This document shows positions 1 through 9,808 of a stretch of 64,000 nt of DNA, piece by piece (within the stretch, counting starts at the first letter, position 1; every line of letters begins with the position of its first letter). This DNA is from Pseudoxanthomonas beigongshangi (lineage in GTDB: Bacteria; Pseudomonadota; Gammaproteobacteria; Xanthomonadales; Xanthomonadaceae). The stretch spans positions 119,600 to 183,599 of the forward strand of contig NZ_JADHDV010000002.1 in the NCBI RefSeq assembly GCF_016820515.1, written 5' to 3'. The notes below the pieces were generated by a model. That model searched no databases. It was not told the DNA's origin and saw nothing but the letters and a program-made list of their open reading frames with translations. Both the position numbers and the translations under genes were made by a program.

Positions 1-180
1 CAAGACCATCTGACCGCGGACGCAAGCGGATCGCGTCAGTTATATCCGCAACACGCCCTTCCCCCGCTTGCGGGGGAAGGGATCATCCAATGCTGGATCG
101 CAAGACCATCTGGCTGCGGACGCAAGCGGATAGCGTCAGTTACATCCGCAACATGCCCTTCCCCCGCTTGCGGGGGAAGG
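1..180. repeat. Two direct repeats with a C/G-rich palindrome
   Basis: Two copies of an approximately 80-bp unit lie at 1-80 and 101-180, with a period of 100 bp and only a few differences. Each ends in a hairpin of the form CCTTCCCCCGC-TT-GCGGGGGAAGG (about 57-80 and 156-180). The first copy is cut by the window edge, so the array may continue leftwards. It lies downstream of tex, which reads leftwards, so the hairpins could also help end tex transcription. The whole 1-274 interval contains no convincing gene. Confidence 0.75.
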
Positions 181-274
181 TGGCGCGAAGCGCCGGATGG
201 GGGCGCTCTTCGCGCGATGCCACCCTGCCGGTTTGCCCTCACCCGCCTTCGGCAATTCCATCAAGCACGAGGCA

Positions 275-2647
275 TCAATCCTTCCCGCGCGCCCGCGCAA
301 AAGCCGCGGCCAGCGCGTTGTCGGCGGGAGGTGCCGAGGTGCGAGGCGCACCGCCCTGCCCGCGCCCGCCACCATCGCGGCCGTTGCGCGGACCGCTTTC
401 GCCTCCATTGTTCCCACGCGCACCTTGCGCACCACGCTCCTCGCGCACAGGCGGCGGCGTGTCGTCCAGGCGCCGGGTCAACGCGATGCGCTTGCGCGGG
501 ATGTCCACTTCCAGCACCCGCACCTTGACGATGTCACCGGCCTTGACCACTTCGCGCGGATCCTTGACGTAGCGATCGGCCAGCGCGGAGATATGGATCA
601 GGCCGTCCTGGTGCACGCCGATGTCGACGAACGCGCCGAACGCGGCCACGTTGCTGATCACCCCTTCCAGGATCATGCCCGGCTTGAGGTCCTTGATGTC
701 CTCGACACCGTCGGCGAAGCGCGCGGCCTTGAACTCGGGACGCGGATCGCGACCGGGCTTCTCCAGTTCCTTGAGGATGTCGCGCACGGTCGGCACGCCG
801 AACTTCTCGTCGGTGTACTCCTCGGCGCGCACGCCGCGCAGGAAGCCGGCGTCTCCGATGATCTGCTTCACCTTCCGGCCGCATTTGGCCAGGATGCGCT
901 CGACCACCGGATAGGCTTCCGGATGCACCGAGGACGCGTCCAATGGCTGGTCGCCGTCGGCGATGCGCAGGAAGCCGGCGCACTGCTCGAAGGTCTTCTC
1001 GCCCAGGCGCGGCACCTTCAGCAATTCCTTGCGCGACTTGAACGCGCCGTTGGCGTCGCGGTAGACCACGATGTTGTCGGCCACGCTGGAGGACAGGCCC
1101 GATACGCGGGTCAGCAGCGCCGCCGAGGCCGTGTTCACGTCCACGCCGACCGCGTTCACGCAGTCCTCGACCTTGGCATCCAGCGCGCGTGCCAGCCGGA
1201 ACTGATCGACGTCGTGCTGGTACTGGCCCACGCCGATCGCCTTGGGCTCGATCTTCACCAGTTCGGCCAGCGGATCCTGCAGGCGACGGGCGATCGACAC
1301 CGCGCCGCGCAGGCTCACGTCCAGGCCGGGGAATTCGCGGGCAGCGAACTCGGAAGCCGAATACACCGACGCGCCGGCCTCGCTGACCACGATCTTCTGC
1401 ATCTTCAGTTCCGGGGCCAGCTTGATCAGATCGCCGGCCAGCTTGTCGGTCTCGCGGCTGGCGGTGCCGTTACCGATCGAGATCAGTTCCACCTGGTGCT
1501 TGATGCACAGCGCGCGCAGCACGTGCAGCGACTGATCCCACTGGCGCTTGGGTTCGTGCGGATAGATGGTGGCGGTATCGACCAGCTTGCCGGTGCGATC
1601 CACCACCGCCACCTTCACGCCGGTGCGCAGGCCCGGGTCCAGGCCCAGCACGGCCTTGGGACCGGCCGGCGCGGCCAGCAGCAGATCCTTCAGGTTGTCA
1701 CCGAACACCGCGATGGCTTCGGCCTCGGCCTTCTCGCGTGCCTGGTTGAACAGATCCAGCAGCAAGTGCATGTGCAGCTTGGCGCGCCAGGTCAGCCGGC
1801 ACGCGTCCAGCAGCCACTTGTCGGCCGGACGGCCCTGCGCGGCGACGCCGGCATGCTTGGCCACCCGCCCCTCGGCCAGCAGGTGACCCGCTTCGGCTTC
1901 GTTGCCGGGATCCAGATCCAGCAGCAGGATTTCCTCGCGGCGCGCGCGGAACAGCGCCAGCAGCCGGTGCGAGGGAATCTTCGCCAGCGATTCGGCGTGG
2001 TCGAAATAGTCGCGGTACTTGGCGCCCTCGTTTTCCTTGCCATCGGCCACGCGCGCGCGGATCACCCCGACCTCGTGCATCCAGTCGCGCAGTTCGCCGA
2101 CCAGTGCGGCGTTCTCGCCCCAGCGCTCCATCAGGATCGCGCGGGCGCCTTCCAGCGCCGCCTTGACGTCGGCCACGCCCTTCTCCGCATCCACGTAGGC
2201 GGCGGCGACGGCTTCCGGCACCTGCGAGGGATCGGCCAGCAGGCCATCGGCCAACGGCTCCAGCCCGGCCTCACGCGCGATCTGGGCGCGGGTGCGGCGC
2301 TTGGGCTTGTACGGCAGGTACAGATCCTCCAGCCGCGCCTTGCTGTCGGCGGCTTCGATGTCGGCGCGCAGTTCGTCGGTCAGCTTGCCCTGCTCCTCGA
2401 TGCTCGCCAGCACCGCGGCGCGGCGATCCTCCAGCTCGCGCAAGTAGGTCAGGCGCGTTTCCAGATTGCGCAGTTGGGTGTCGTCCAGCCCGCCGGTGAC
2501 TTCCTTGCGGTAGCGCGCGATGAAGGGGACGGTGGCGCCTTCGTCGAGCAGCGCGATGGCGGCCTGTGCCTGCGAGGTCTGGGCGCCGATCTCGGTGGCG
2601 ATGGTCCGGGCGATCTGCAGGGCCAGCTTCGGATTCTTGTCTTGCAT
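275..2647 (-). CDS. tex: Tex-family RNA-binding transcription accessory protein
   Basis: Tex is a cytoplasmic nucleic-acid-binding protein related to eukaryotic Spt6 and involved in transcription. The 790-residue product has the family hallmark [18 protein letters not shown] near the N-terminus, a YqgF/RNase-H-like segment ([11 protein letters not shown]), a helix-hairpin-helix region ([16 protein letters not shown]) and a C-terminal S1 domain ([21 protein letters not shown]). A Gly/Arg/Asn-rich tail of about 50 residues follows S1 and may add RNA affinity. The start at 2647 is preferred over an ATG 51 bp further upstream because GGAAG sits just before it and homologues begin near MQDKNPK. 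It is divergent from the aminopeptidase gene. Confidence 0.95.
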   Translation of the reverse strand: MQDKNPKLALQIARTIATEIGAQTSQAQAAIALLDEGATVPFIARYRKEVTGGLDDTQLRNLETRLTYLRELEDRRAAVLASIEEQGKLTDELRADIEAADSKARLEDLYLPYKPKRRTRAQIAREAGLEPLADGLLADPSQVPEAVAAAYVDAEKGVADVKAALEGARAILMERWGENAALVGELRDWMHEVGVIRARVADGKENEGAKYRDYFDHAESLAKIPSHRLLALFRARREEILLLDLDPGNEAEAGHLLAEGRVAKHAGVAAQGRPADKWLLDACRLTWRAKLHMHLLLDLFNQAREKAEAEAIAVFGDNLKDLLLAAPAGPKAVLGLDPGLRTGVKVAVVDRTGKLVDTATIYPHEPKRQWDQSLHVLRALCIKHQVELISIGNGTASRETDKLAGDLIKLAPELKMQKIVVSEAGASVYSASEFAAREFPGLDVSLRGAVSIARRLQDPLAELVKIEPKAIGVGQYQHDVDQFRLARALDAKVEDCVNAVGVDVNTASAALLTRVSGLSSSVADNIVVYRDANGAFKSRKELLKVPRLGEKTFEQCAGFLRIADGDQPLDASSVHPEAYPVVERILAKCGRKVKQIIGDAGFLRGVRAEEYTDEKFGVPTVRDILKELEKPGRDPRPEFKAARFADGVEDIKDLKPGMILEGVISNVAAFGAFVDIGVHQDGLIHISALADRYVKDPREVVKAGDIVKVRVLEVDIPRKRIALTRRLDDTPPPVREERGAQGARGNNGGESGPRNGRDGGGRGQGGAPRTSAPPADNALAAAFARARGKD

Positions 2648-2806
2648 TGCTTCCGTCGAAAAAGACCCGGGCGTCGGGTGGGATGCCGATTGTGGCAACC
2701 CCGGACCGCGCGCGAAACGGGTTGACAGGCGAGTAAATTCAGCTCATGCCCATGGCCGGAGACGCGCCTGCGCTATCCTTCGCGCAAACGTAAAAGGATC
2801 CCGCAC

Positions 2807-3760
2807 GTGCGCGAGCTGTACCCCGAGATCGAGCCCTACCGCACCCAGCGGCTGGCCGTGGACGACCTGCATACGCTGTACATCGAGGAATGCGGCAATC
2901 CGGACGGCCTGCCGGTGCTGTTCCTGCACGGCGGTCCCGGCGCCGGCCTGTCCGCCTACCATCGGCGCTTCTTCGATCCGGCGCGCTATCGTATCGTGCT
3001 GTTCGACCAGCGCGGCGCCGGCCGTTCCACCCCGTCTGCGGAACTGCGCGACAACACCACCTGGCACCTGGTCGCCGACATCGAGCGGATCCGCGAGCAC
3101 TTCGGCATCGATCGCTGGGTCGTGTTCGGCGGTTCGTGGGGCTCCACGCTGTCGCTGGCCTATGCGCAGGCGCATCCGGATCGCGTGCTCGGCCTGGTGC
3201 TGCGCGGCATCTTCCTTGGCCGGCCGGGCGAACTGCGCTGGTTCAACGAACTCGACGGCGGCGCACGCTGGATCTTCCCGGAACGCTGGGAACGCTACCT
3301 GGCCTACATCCCCGAGCCTGAGCGCGACGAGATGGTCGAAGCCTACTGGCGGCGCCTGGACGGCCCGGATCCGGCGGTCCGGCTGGAGGCCGCGCGCGCG
3401 TGGAGCGACTGGGAGGGCGGCAGCACCACCCTGCTCCACGATCCCGCCGAAGCCGGCAACTTCGAGGATCCGAAGGTGGCGGTCAGCGTCGCCCGCGCCG
3501 AGGCCCACTATTTCCGCCACAACGTGTTCCTGGAACCGGACCAGTTGCTGCGCGGCGTCGACCGCATCCGCCACATCCCCGCCACCATCGTGCATGGCCG
3601 CTACGACATCATCTGCCCGATGAAGAGCGCCCACGATCTGGCGCAGGCGTGGCCGGAAGCCGATCTGCGGGTGGTGCTGGCGGGCCACAGCGCCGCGGAT
3701 CCGGCCATCGTCGACGCGCTGGTGCAGGCCACCGACGCGCTGGCCGACCGCTTCGCCTGA
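2807..3760 (+). CDS. pip: Prolyl aminopeptidase (alpha/beta hydrolase, S33)
   Basis: The enzyme releases N-terminal proline from peptides. The 317-residue protein is full length for the family. Visible features are HGGPG at 41-45 (oxyanion-hole loop), DQRGAGRS at 67-74, and the nucleophile elbow GGSWGS with Ser110. The likely acid is in HGRYDIICP and the base His in LAGHSAADPA near the C-terminus. Translation starts at GTG 2807 with AAAGGA about ten bases upstream. It is probably cytoplasmic, as no signal peptide is seen. The next gene begins five bases after the stop, which suggests a two-gene unit. Confidence 0.93.
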   Translation: MRELYPEIEPYRTQRLAVDDLHTLYIEECGNPDGLPVLFLHGGPGAGLSAYHRRFFDPARYRIVLFDQRGAGRSTPSAELRDNTTWHLVADIERIREHFGIDRWVVFGGSWGSTLSLAYAQAHPDRVLGLVLRGIFLGRPGELRWFNELDGGARWIFPERWERYLAYIPEPERDEMVEAYWRRLDGPDPAVRLEAARAWSDWEGGSTTLLHDPAEAGNFEDPKVAVSVARAEAHYFRHNVFLEPDQLLRGVDRIRHIPATIVHGRYDIICPMKSAHDLAQAWPEADLRVVLAGHSAADPAIVDALVQATDALADRFA

Positions 3761-3765
3761 GCGGC

Positions 3766-4251
3766 ATGCGCCGGCACTTCAAGACCCTCTCCGATGGCGC
3801 GCTGATCGAATTCGATCGCGGCCAGTTCGACGACTGGTGCGTCTACCTGACGCCACCGGGCGCATCGCGCTTCGCCCCACGCGATGCCTGGTATTTCGGC
3901 GAATTGCAGGCGCTGGCGGCGCGCCACGGCGCCTACCGCCTGTACGAGGATTTCGTGCGCGTATACGACCGCACCAGCGCGCAGGCCAGTCCCGCCGTGC
4001 TGGCGTGGATCACCGGCCTGTCCGCCGCCTATGGCGAGGACGCCTTGTTGGTGGATCAGCTGTTCACCATTCTCTACGCGGGCATGGTCGCCGAGGAGAA
4101 CAAGGTCAACGGCCCGCTTGGCCGGCGGATCAAGCGGCTCGGCATGTACCAGGCACTGATCGAAGGCATGCCGGCCAGCGAGGCGGCGAACTACAGCCGC
4201 AACGTCGATGCCAGGCGACTGGATGGCGAATGCCGGCGGCGCGGATTCTGA
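3766..4251 (+). CDS. Conserved hypothetical protein, 161 aa
   Basis: Begins five bases after the prolyl aminopeptidase stop (ATG 3766) and ends just before a strong hairpin terminator, so the two genes are probably cotranscribed. The product starts MRRHFKTLSDGALIEFDRGQF and is soluble, rich in aromatic and charged residues, with no signal peptide or membrane span. Codon use matches the neighbours in this frame. A segment AEENKVNGPLGRRIKRLGMYQ looks conserved and basic. I do not recognise the family and assign no function. Confidence 0.75.
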   Translation: MRRHFKTLSDGALIEFDRGQFDDWCVYLTPPGASRFAPRDAWYFGELQALAARHGAYRLYEDFVRVYDRTSAQASPAVLAWITGLSAAYGEDALLVDQLFTILYAGMVAEENKVNGPLGRRIKRLGMYQALIEGMPASEAANYSRNVDARRLDGECRRRGF

Positions 4252-4301
4252 TCTTCCCGCGGGCGTGTGCAATCGCGGCGGAAGACGCGGGACGCAAGCA
4301 G

Positions 4302-4325
4302 AAAGGGCCGCTTGCGCGGCCCTTT
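4302..4325. terminator. Bidirectional intrinsic terminator
   Basis: Perfect 10-bp stem AAAGGGCCGC / GCGGCCCTTT with loop TTGC. It lies between the convergent 3' ends of the hypothetical gene (+) and the OmpA-like gene (-). The A and T flanks are part of the stem, so it can serve both directions. Confidence 0.85.
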
Positions 4326-4354
4326 CCTCTTTCATTCCGCGAATGCCGCGATGT

Positions 4355-5032
4355 TCAGGAACGCACCGGCAGCACCCGGATCTCGACGCGGCGGTTGAGC
4401 GCGCGGCCGGAATCGGTGTCGTTGCTGGCAATCGGATAGCGCTTGCCCATGCCGACGATCTCGAAGCGCTCGCGCATCACGCCCTGGCCGATCAGGTAGT
4501 TGCCTACCGACGCGGCGCGCTGTTCGGACAGCCGCTGGTTGACCGCATCGCTGCCGATGCTGTCGGTATGCCCGGTCACTTCCACGATGGTCTGGTTGTA
4601 CTCGGACAGGGTGCGGGCAACGTTGTTGAGCGCCGGGTAGAACTGCGGCTTCAGGTCCGCCTTGCCGAAATCGAAGGTCACGCCGTCCGGCAGGTTGAGC
4701 TTGATCACGTCGCCATCGCGGCTGACGTCGATGCCGGTGCCCGCGGTCTGGCGGCGCAGTTCGGCTTCCTGGCGATCCTGGTAGGCACCGATGGAACCAC
4801 CGGCCAGGCCACCGACGCCCGCGCCAATCAGCGCGCGCTGACGACGATCGGTCGCATCCTTGCCGCTCAGCAGGCCGACCGCCGCGCCGATGCCGGCACC
4901 GATCAGCGCACCGGTGCGGGTGCGGTTGGGATCATTGGGATCGTTGGTCTGGCCGGTATAGCTGGCGCAGGAACTCAACACCACCGCGGCGCCAAGCGCG
5001 ATCAGCGTGGTCTTGACGGTGTACTTGTTCAT
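4355..5032 (-). CDS. OmpA-family lipoprotein (peptidoglycan-binding)
   Basis: Predicted outer-membrane lipoprotein of 225 residues. It has a signal peptide with lipobox LSSC (Cys22), then a glycine-rich segment (GALIGAGIGAAVGLLSG and GALIGAGVGGLAGG type repeats, a glycine-zipper look). A C-terminal OmpA domain follows, with VTFDFGKADLKPQF and the peptidoglycan contact region TGHTDSIGSDAVNQRLSEQRAASV. The start at 5032 is chosen because GAGGAG lies six bases upstream; an ATG at 5038 directly abuts that site and is less likely. It resembles YiaD/Pal-type anchors that tie the outer membrane to the wall. Confidence 0.9.
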   Translation of the reverse strand: MNKYTVKTTLIALGAAVVLSSCASYTGQTNDPNDPNRTRTGALIGAGIGAAVGLLSGKDATDRRQRALIGAGVGGLAGGSIGAYQDRQEAELRRQTAGTGIDVSRDGDVIKLNLPDGVTFDFGKADLKPQFYPALNNVARTLSEYNQTIVEVTGHTDSIGSDAVNQRLSEQRAASVGNYLIGQGVMRERFEIVGMGKRYPIASNDTDSGRALNRRVEIRVLPVRS

Positions 5033-5157
5033 GGACATCTCCTCGTCGTGTGGGAACGCATCCCGCCAAATCATTCAGCGTCGGCGAAAAATACCGAGTC
5101 CGTTCTGTCTGATAGCTAAAGCGCCGTGAAGATCCGGAAAAGCATGCACCTTCCTGT

Positions 5158-6636
5158 TCAGCTTGCTGGCGCGGTTTGCTCCAGCATCGACTCGGCCGCG
5201 CCGGCGTCGAGGGTGTAATCCCAGTTCCCCATCAGCGCCAGGTACAGCAGCTTCTCGAACTCCGGCCCGAAACGGCGGATCACCGCGTCGGGATCCGGGA
5301 CCAGCTTCGCGTCGGCGATCAGGCCGAAGTGCACGCGGCCGTTGTAGCTGAGGATGGATACGCCGATGCCGATGGAACCGGTCTGCGGCACCCAGAACAT
5401 CATGTCGCGCACCCGGCTGCCGCCCATGTAGAGCGGTTGCTGCGGCCCGGGCACGTTGGTGGCCACCGCGGTGGCCTTGCGGCTGAAGAGCTCCAGCGCG
5501 ACGCCCTGCAAAGCCGCCGGCGCCATTCCGAGTGCCGCAAGAAGTCCAAATGCAACAATGGCTTGGCGAGAGTTTTTCAAGTTGTTCATGCAATTGGCGA
5601 CCCGCTCCACCCGGCGGATCGGATTGGCCTCGCCGACCGGCAGATCCAGGAACACCAGGCCGAAATGGTTGCCCAGCTTGCGCGCGTGTTCCAGCGGCCG
5701 CAGGTTGACCGGCACGGTCGCGCGCAGGGTCACGCCATCGACGTTCTCGCCGCGTTCGAGCAGGTAACTGCGCAGCGCGCCGGCCGCGGTGGCCATCAGC
5801 ACGTCATTGACGGTGCAGTCGCAGGCGCGCCCCACCGCCTTGACCTCCTCCAGATCCAGCGGCTCGGCCCACGCCACCCGCTTGCTCACGCCCAACGGCC
5901 CGCGCAGCAGCGTGGGCGGATCGTCGGACAGCGCCAGTGCCGCCAGCAGCTCGCGGCCGATTTCGCCGCCCTCCTTCGCCAGCATCGTCGCCAGGGTCGG
6001 ATCCCGGTACATCTCCATGCCCTTGCCGAGCATCTTGCCGCCGAGCTTGACGTAGCGATCAATCGCGCCGACCCGGCGCACCACTTCCACGCCATCCTGC
6101 TTGAGCCAGGCGGCGCGCAGTTCGCTGCCGCGATCCGGTTTGCGGGTGGTGTCGGTCAGCGACAGCAGCACCTGCACCAGCGCGATGCCGTCGGCATAGC
6201 TGTGGTGGATGCGCGCCACCAGCGCGGAGCCGCCGCGATAACGCTCGACCAGGTGGAACTGCCAGAGCGGTTTGGTCTTGTCCAGGGGCGTGGACGCCAT
6301 CTGGCTGACGAAACGTTCCAGCGCGCGTTTTTCCGATTGCGGATCGCTGCGACCGGGCAGCGCGGACAGGCGCACGTGCCAGTCGATGTCGAAATTCGTG
6401 TCTTCCACCCAGGCCGCGCCGGCGGCGGTGTCGACCGCCTTCTGGAGGAAGCGCGGATAGGCGAGGAAGCGCTTGCGGATCACCTGCTTGAGCCGCTCCA
6501 GCGTCATCGGCTCGTCGAACATCAACACGCCGGTGATCATCATCGGATTGGTCGGCCGGCACATCCGCAGCCAGGCGGTATCCACCCGCGACATCGCCTC
6601 GCGGCGCGGCTTGCCCGGCCCTTTCTTGGTCGCCAT
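5158..6636 (-). CDS. WS/DGAT-type wax ester synthase / diacylglycerol acyltransferase
   Basis: Acyl-CoA-dependent O-acyltransferase of 492 residues, of the family that makes wax esters or triacylglycerols. The catalytic HHxxxDG motif is present as HHSYADG, in the usual N-terminal-half position. The family also shows NDVLMATAAGALR and the C-terminal VATNVPGPQQPLYMGG. A good AGGGAGG site precedes ATG 6636. The stretch near 5530-5600, encoding NNLKNSRQAIVAFGLLAALG, is visibly less GC-rich than the rest but stays in frame. Whether the substrate is a fatty alcohol, diacylglycerol or another alcohol cannot be read from the sequence. Confidence 0.88.
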   Translation of the reverse strand: MATKKGPGKPRREAMSRVDTAWLRMCRPTNPMMITGVLMFDEPMTLERLKQVIRKRFLAYPRFLQKAVDTAAGAAWVEDTNFDIDWHVRLSALPGRSDPQSEKRALERFVSQMASTPLDKTKPLWQFHLVERYRGGSALVARIHHSYADGIALVQVLLSLTDTTRKPDRGSELRAAWLKQDGVEVVRRVGAIDRYVKLGGKMLGKGMEMYRDPTLATMLAKEGGEIGRELLAALALSDDPPTLLRGPLGVSKRVAWAEPLDLEEVKAVGRACDCTVNDVLMATAAGALRSYLLERGENVDGVTLRATVPVNLRPLEHARKLGNHFGLVFLDLPVGEANPIRRVERVANCMNNLKNSRQAIVAFGLLAALGMAPAALQGVALELFSRKATAVATNVPGPQQPLYMGGSRVRDMMFWVPQTGSIGIGVSILSYNGRVHFGLIADAKLVPDPDAVIRRFGPEFEKLLYLALMGNWDYTLDAGAAESMLEQTAPAS

Positions 6637-6695
6637 GCTGCCCTCCCTTCGCTGCGTTCGAGTGAAGCACGCGGCGGCGAAAGGCGTCAACGCGG

Positions 6696-8126
6696 CTAGC
6701 CGCCGCTGGCCCGGTACGCGGCCAGCGCGGCTTCGCGGCCTTCGGCCAGGTCCACCAGCGGCGCGGCGGGATAGTCCGGTGCCAGCCGCGCGGCGAGCGC
6801 CGGCGATTCCCACGGTGCGAAGCGGGCCGGTGGCGGCAGTCCGCGCAGTTCCGGCACCCAGCGGGCGATGTAATCCCCGTGCGGGTCGAACCGGCGCGCC
6901 TGGGCGACCGGATTGAACACGCGGAAATACGGCGCCGCGTCGGCACCGGTGCCGGCGGTCCATTGCCAGCCCAGGGTGTTGTTGGCCAGGTCGGCATCGA
7001 CCAGCGTGTCCCAGAACCAGCGCGCGCCATGCAACCAGTGCAGGCGCAGGTGCTTGGTCAGGAAGCTGGCGACGATCATCCGTACCCGGTTGTGCATGTA
7101 GCCGGTGGCCCACAACTCGCGCATGCCGGCATCGACGATGGGCACGCCGGTGCGTCCGCGCTGCCAGGCCGCCAGAACGCCGGCCCCGGGGGTGGCCCAA
7201 TCGAATCCATCGAAGCGCGGATTGAGATTGCGTTCGGCGGTGTGCGGGAAGTGATGCAGCAGGTGCCAGGCGAATTCTCGCCAGCCCAGTTCGCGCAGAT
7301 AGGCTTCGACGTCGGCGGCGTTGGCCGCCGTGCGCGCCTGCTCCAGCGCGGCGGCGATGCGCCACGGCGCGATCTCGCCGAAGTGCAGATGCGGCGACAA
7401 TCGCGAGGTTCCCACCCGGTCCGGCCGATCGCGGTCCTCGCGGTAGCCGCGCAAGGCGCCCTCGATGAACACTTCCAGCGCTTCCGCCGCGCCGGCTTCG
7501 CCGGGCTGCCACTGATCCCAGAATCCCCGATCCCAGCCGATGGCCGGGGCCAGTCCCAGCGCTTCCAGCGGCACACCGGCCGCCACGTCGTGCGCCGGCA
7601 ACCGCGCCGGTGCGCGCCATCGATCCCGCCAGCGCGGAGCGAGCGCCTCCCAGCGCGCCCGCGCATTGCGCCAAAACGGCGTGAACACCCGGTACGGCGT
7701 GCCCTGCCCGGTCGCCAGATCCCAGGGCTCGAACAGCAGGCTGCCGTTGGCGCTTTCCACCCGCAATCCCTGCCCGCGCAGTCGCTTCTTCAGCGCGGCG
7801 TCGCGCGGCTGGGTCGCCGGTTCGTATTTGCGGTTCCAGAACACCGCGCGCGCGCCGCTGTCGCGTAACAGCGCCTGCAACGCCGCGTCGGACGGACCGG
7901 CGCGCAGATGCAGCGCGGAGCCACGTGTGCGCAGGTCGGTGTCCAGTGCGCGCAGCGAACGATGCCGCCACGCATCCGACGCCGCGCCGGGGAGCCAACC
8001 GCCCTCTTCGTCCGGTGCATGGATGTACACCGGCACCGGCGTGTAGCCCTCCTCCAGCGCCATCCGCAGCGCCGGGTTGTCGTCCAGGCGCAGATCGTTG
8101 CGGAACCAGACCAGGGCGAGCGGCAT
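6696..8126 (-). CDS. phrB: Deoxyribodipyrimidine photolyase
   Basis: Light-dependent repair of cyclobutane pyrimidine dimers using FADH- and an antenna chromophore. The 476-residue protein has the N-terminal photolyase fold (MPLALVWFRNDLRLDDNPAL). The FAD-binding half shows TSRLSPHLHFGEI, ELGWREFAWHLL, GYMHNRVRMIVASFL and NNTLGWQWTAGTGADAAPYFR. The start at 8126 matches the family N-terminus. The gene lies eight bases after the dnaB stop on the same strand, so it is probably cotranscribed with dnaB. Class I CPD photolyase is the best reading. Confidence 0.94.
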   Translation of the reverse strand: MPLALVWFRNDLRLDDNPALRMALEEGYTPVPVYIHAPDEEGGWLPGAASDAWRHRSLRALDTDLRTRGSALHLRAGPSDAALQALLRDSGARAVFWNRKYEPATQPRDAALKKRLRGQGLRVESANGSLLFEPWDLATGQGTPYRVFTPFWRNARARWEALAPRWRDRWRAPARLPAHDVAAGVPLEALGLAPAIGWDRGFWDQWQPGEAGAAEALEVFIEGALRGYREDRDRPDRVGTSRLSPHLHFGEIAPWRIAAALEQARTAANAADVEAYLRELGWREFAWHLLHHFPHTAERNLNPRFDGFDWATPGAGVLAAWQRGRTGVPIVDAGMRELWATGYMHNRVRMIVASFLTKHLRLHWLHGARWFWDTLVDADLANNTLGWQWTAGTGADAAPYFRVFNPVAQARRFDPHGDYIARWVPELRGLPPPARFAPWESPALAARLAPDYPAAPLVDLAEGREAALAAYRASGG

Positions 8127-8134
8127 CGTGGCGC

Positions 8135-9586
8135 TTATTCGAAGCTGCCGATCGAATCGTGGGACAGGTTGTCGAAGCGGGTGTACTCGCCGAAGAACTT
8201 CAGCTTGCACGAGCCGGTCGGGCCGCTACGCTGCTTGCCGATGATGATTTCGGCCAGGCCCTTGTCCGGCGAGTTTTCCTTGTTGTAGTAGTCGTCGCGG
8301 TAGATGAACACGATCATGTCCGCGTCCTGCTCGATGGCGCCGGATTCGCGCAGGTCGGCCATCACCGGGCGCTTGTCGGTACGCGTTTCCAGCGAGCGGT
8401 TGAGCTGGGACAGCGCGATCACCGGCACGTTCAGTTCCTTGGCCAGGCCCTTGAGCGAGCGCGAAATCTCGGAAATCTCGGTCGCGCGGTTCTCGCTGTT
8501 GCCGGGCACGGACATCAGCTGCAGGTAGTCGATGACCACCAGGCCCAGGTCGTGCTCGCGCTTGAGCCGGCGCGATTTGGAGCGCAGCACCTCCGGCGAC
8601 AGGCCGGGCGTGTCGTCGATGAAGATCTTGGTTTCCTTGAGCATCCGGATCGCGCTGGTGACGCGGCTCCAGTCCTCGTCTTCCAGTTGGCCGGTGCGCA
8701 GGCGGGTCGCGTTGATGCGGCCGTTGGAGGAAATCAGGCGCAGCGCCAGCTGGGCCGCGGACATTTCCATCGAGAACACCGCCACCGCCTTTTTCGACTT
8801 GATGGCGGCGAACTCGGCGATGTTCAGGGCGAAGGTGGTCTTGCCCATGGCCGGACGCGCGGCCAGGATGATCAGGTCGGTCGGCTGCAGGCCGGCGGTC
8901 ATCTGATCGAAGTCGGTGTAGCCGGTCGGCAGGCCGGTGACGTTGCCGCCGTTCTCGAAGCGGTGCTGCAGGACCTCGAAGGCGTCCTTCAACGCCGAAT
9001 TCATGCCGACGAAATCGGTGCGTCCGCGCGCGCCGGCCTCGGCGATGGCGAACACCTTCTGCTCGGCCACGGCCAGCAGTTCGGCGCTCTCGCGGCCCTC
9101 GGGCAGGAAGGCGTCGTTGACGATGCCGGTGCCGACGTCGATGAGCTGGCGCATCACCGCCTTGTCGCGGACGATTTCCGCATAGGCCACGATGTTGGCG
9201 GCGGATGGCGTGGAGCTGGCCAGTTCCACCAGGTAGGCGCCGCCGGCGACCTGCTCCAGGTGTCCCTGCGATTCGAACCATTCGCCCAGGGTCACCGCAT
9301 CGTAGGGACGATTGCGTTCGGCCAGTTCGCTGATGGCGCGGTAGATCAGCTGGTGATCGCGCCGGTAGAAATCGTTGTCGGTGAGCTTGTCGTTGATCCG
9401 GTCATAGGCTTCCGGCGCCAGCATCAGGCCGCCCAGCACCGCCTGTTCCGCCTCGATGGAGTGCGGCGGCACCCGCAACTGTTCGATACGCGCATCCTGC
9501 GGGTCGTTGCGGAAACCTTGGCGGGCGGACATGGGGGTGACGGACTCCTGTGACCGGTGCGGGACGAACGGAACGGGACTGGTCAT
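8135..9586 (-). CDS. dnaB: Replicative DNA helicase DnaB
   Basis: Hexameric 5'-3' helicase of the replication fork. The 483-residue protein has the N-terminal DnaB domain (PHSIEAEQAVLGGLML) and a RecA-like C-terminal domain with Walker A ARPAMGKT. Also visible are the Walker B region LGLVVIDYLQLM, IALSQLNRSLETR and DLRESGAIEQDADMIVFIYRDDYY. The start at 9586 has GGAG about nine bases upstream; an internal ATG at 9532 is a weaker alternative. The gene lies just downstream of the ribosomal rpsF-rpsR-rplI operon on the same strand, an arrangement common in bacteria. Confidence 0.97.
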   Translation of the reverse strand: MTSPVPFVPHRSQESVTPMSARQGFRNDPQDARIEQLRVPPHSIEAEQAVLGGLMLAPEAYDRINDKLTDNDFYRRDHQLIYRAISELAERNRPYDAVTLGEWFESQGHLEQVAGGAYLVELASSTPSAANIVAYAEIVRDKAVMRQLIDVGTGIVNDAFLPEGRESAELLAVAEQKVFAIAEAGARGRTDFVGMNSALKDAFEVLQHRFENGGNVTGLPTGYTDFDQMTAGLQPTDLIILAARPAMGKTTFALNIAEFAAIKSKKAVAVFSMEMSAAQLALRLISSNGRINATRLRTGQLEDEDWSRVTSAIRMLKETKIFIDDTPGLSPEVLRSKSRRLKREHDLGLVVIDYLQLMSVPGNSENRATEISEISRSLKGLAKELNVPVIALSQLNRSLETRTDKRPVMADLRESGAIEQDADMIVFIYRDDYYNKENSPDKGLAEIIIGKQRSGPTGSCKLKFFGEYTRFDNLSHDSIGSFE

Positions 9587-9761
9587 GGTAGTCGCTCCAC
9601 CGCAGGGTGGTTGCAGATAACCATGTGGATAACCGGTGGGAATCTCAGCAGCTGAGACCCGGCCGGTGAAGGAAGCAGTGCGCCGACGGACGGCAACGTG
9701 ATGCCCGCGCGCCCCGTTCGACGAGACGTGTCTGGAGATAACACGTCGGAATACAAATGGA

Positions 9762-9785
9762 AACGGGCGCCGCGAGGCGCCCGTT
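9762..9785 (-). terminator. Intrinsic terminator after rplI
   Basis: Perfect 10-bp stem AACGGGCGCC / GGCGCCCGTT with a four-base loop, followed on the minus strand by a T-rich tract. It lies between the rplI stop and dnaB and probably separates the ribosomal operon from dnaB. Confidence 0.85.
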
Positions 9786-9808
9786 CCGGTACCGCATGGC
9801 CCGGGTTA

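Noticed and set aside
197-2725. An 842-codon open frame opposite tex
   Set aside because: It is a shadow on the opposite strand of tex. High GC leaves such antisense frames open, the His/Gln/Asp-rich translation resembles no protein family, and tex is unmistakable.
2722-2727. TTGACA as promoter of the prolyl aminopeptidase gene
   Set aside because: No acceptable -10 hexamer lies 16-18 bp downstream, so a promoter call is not supported.
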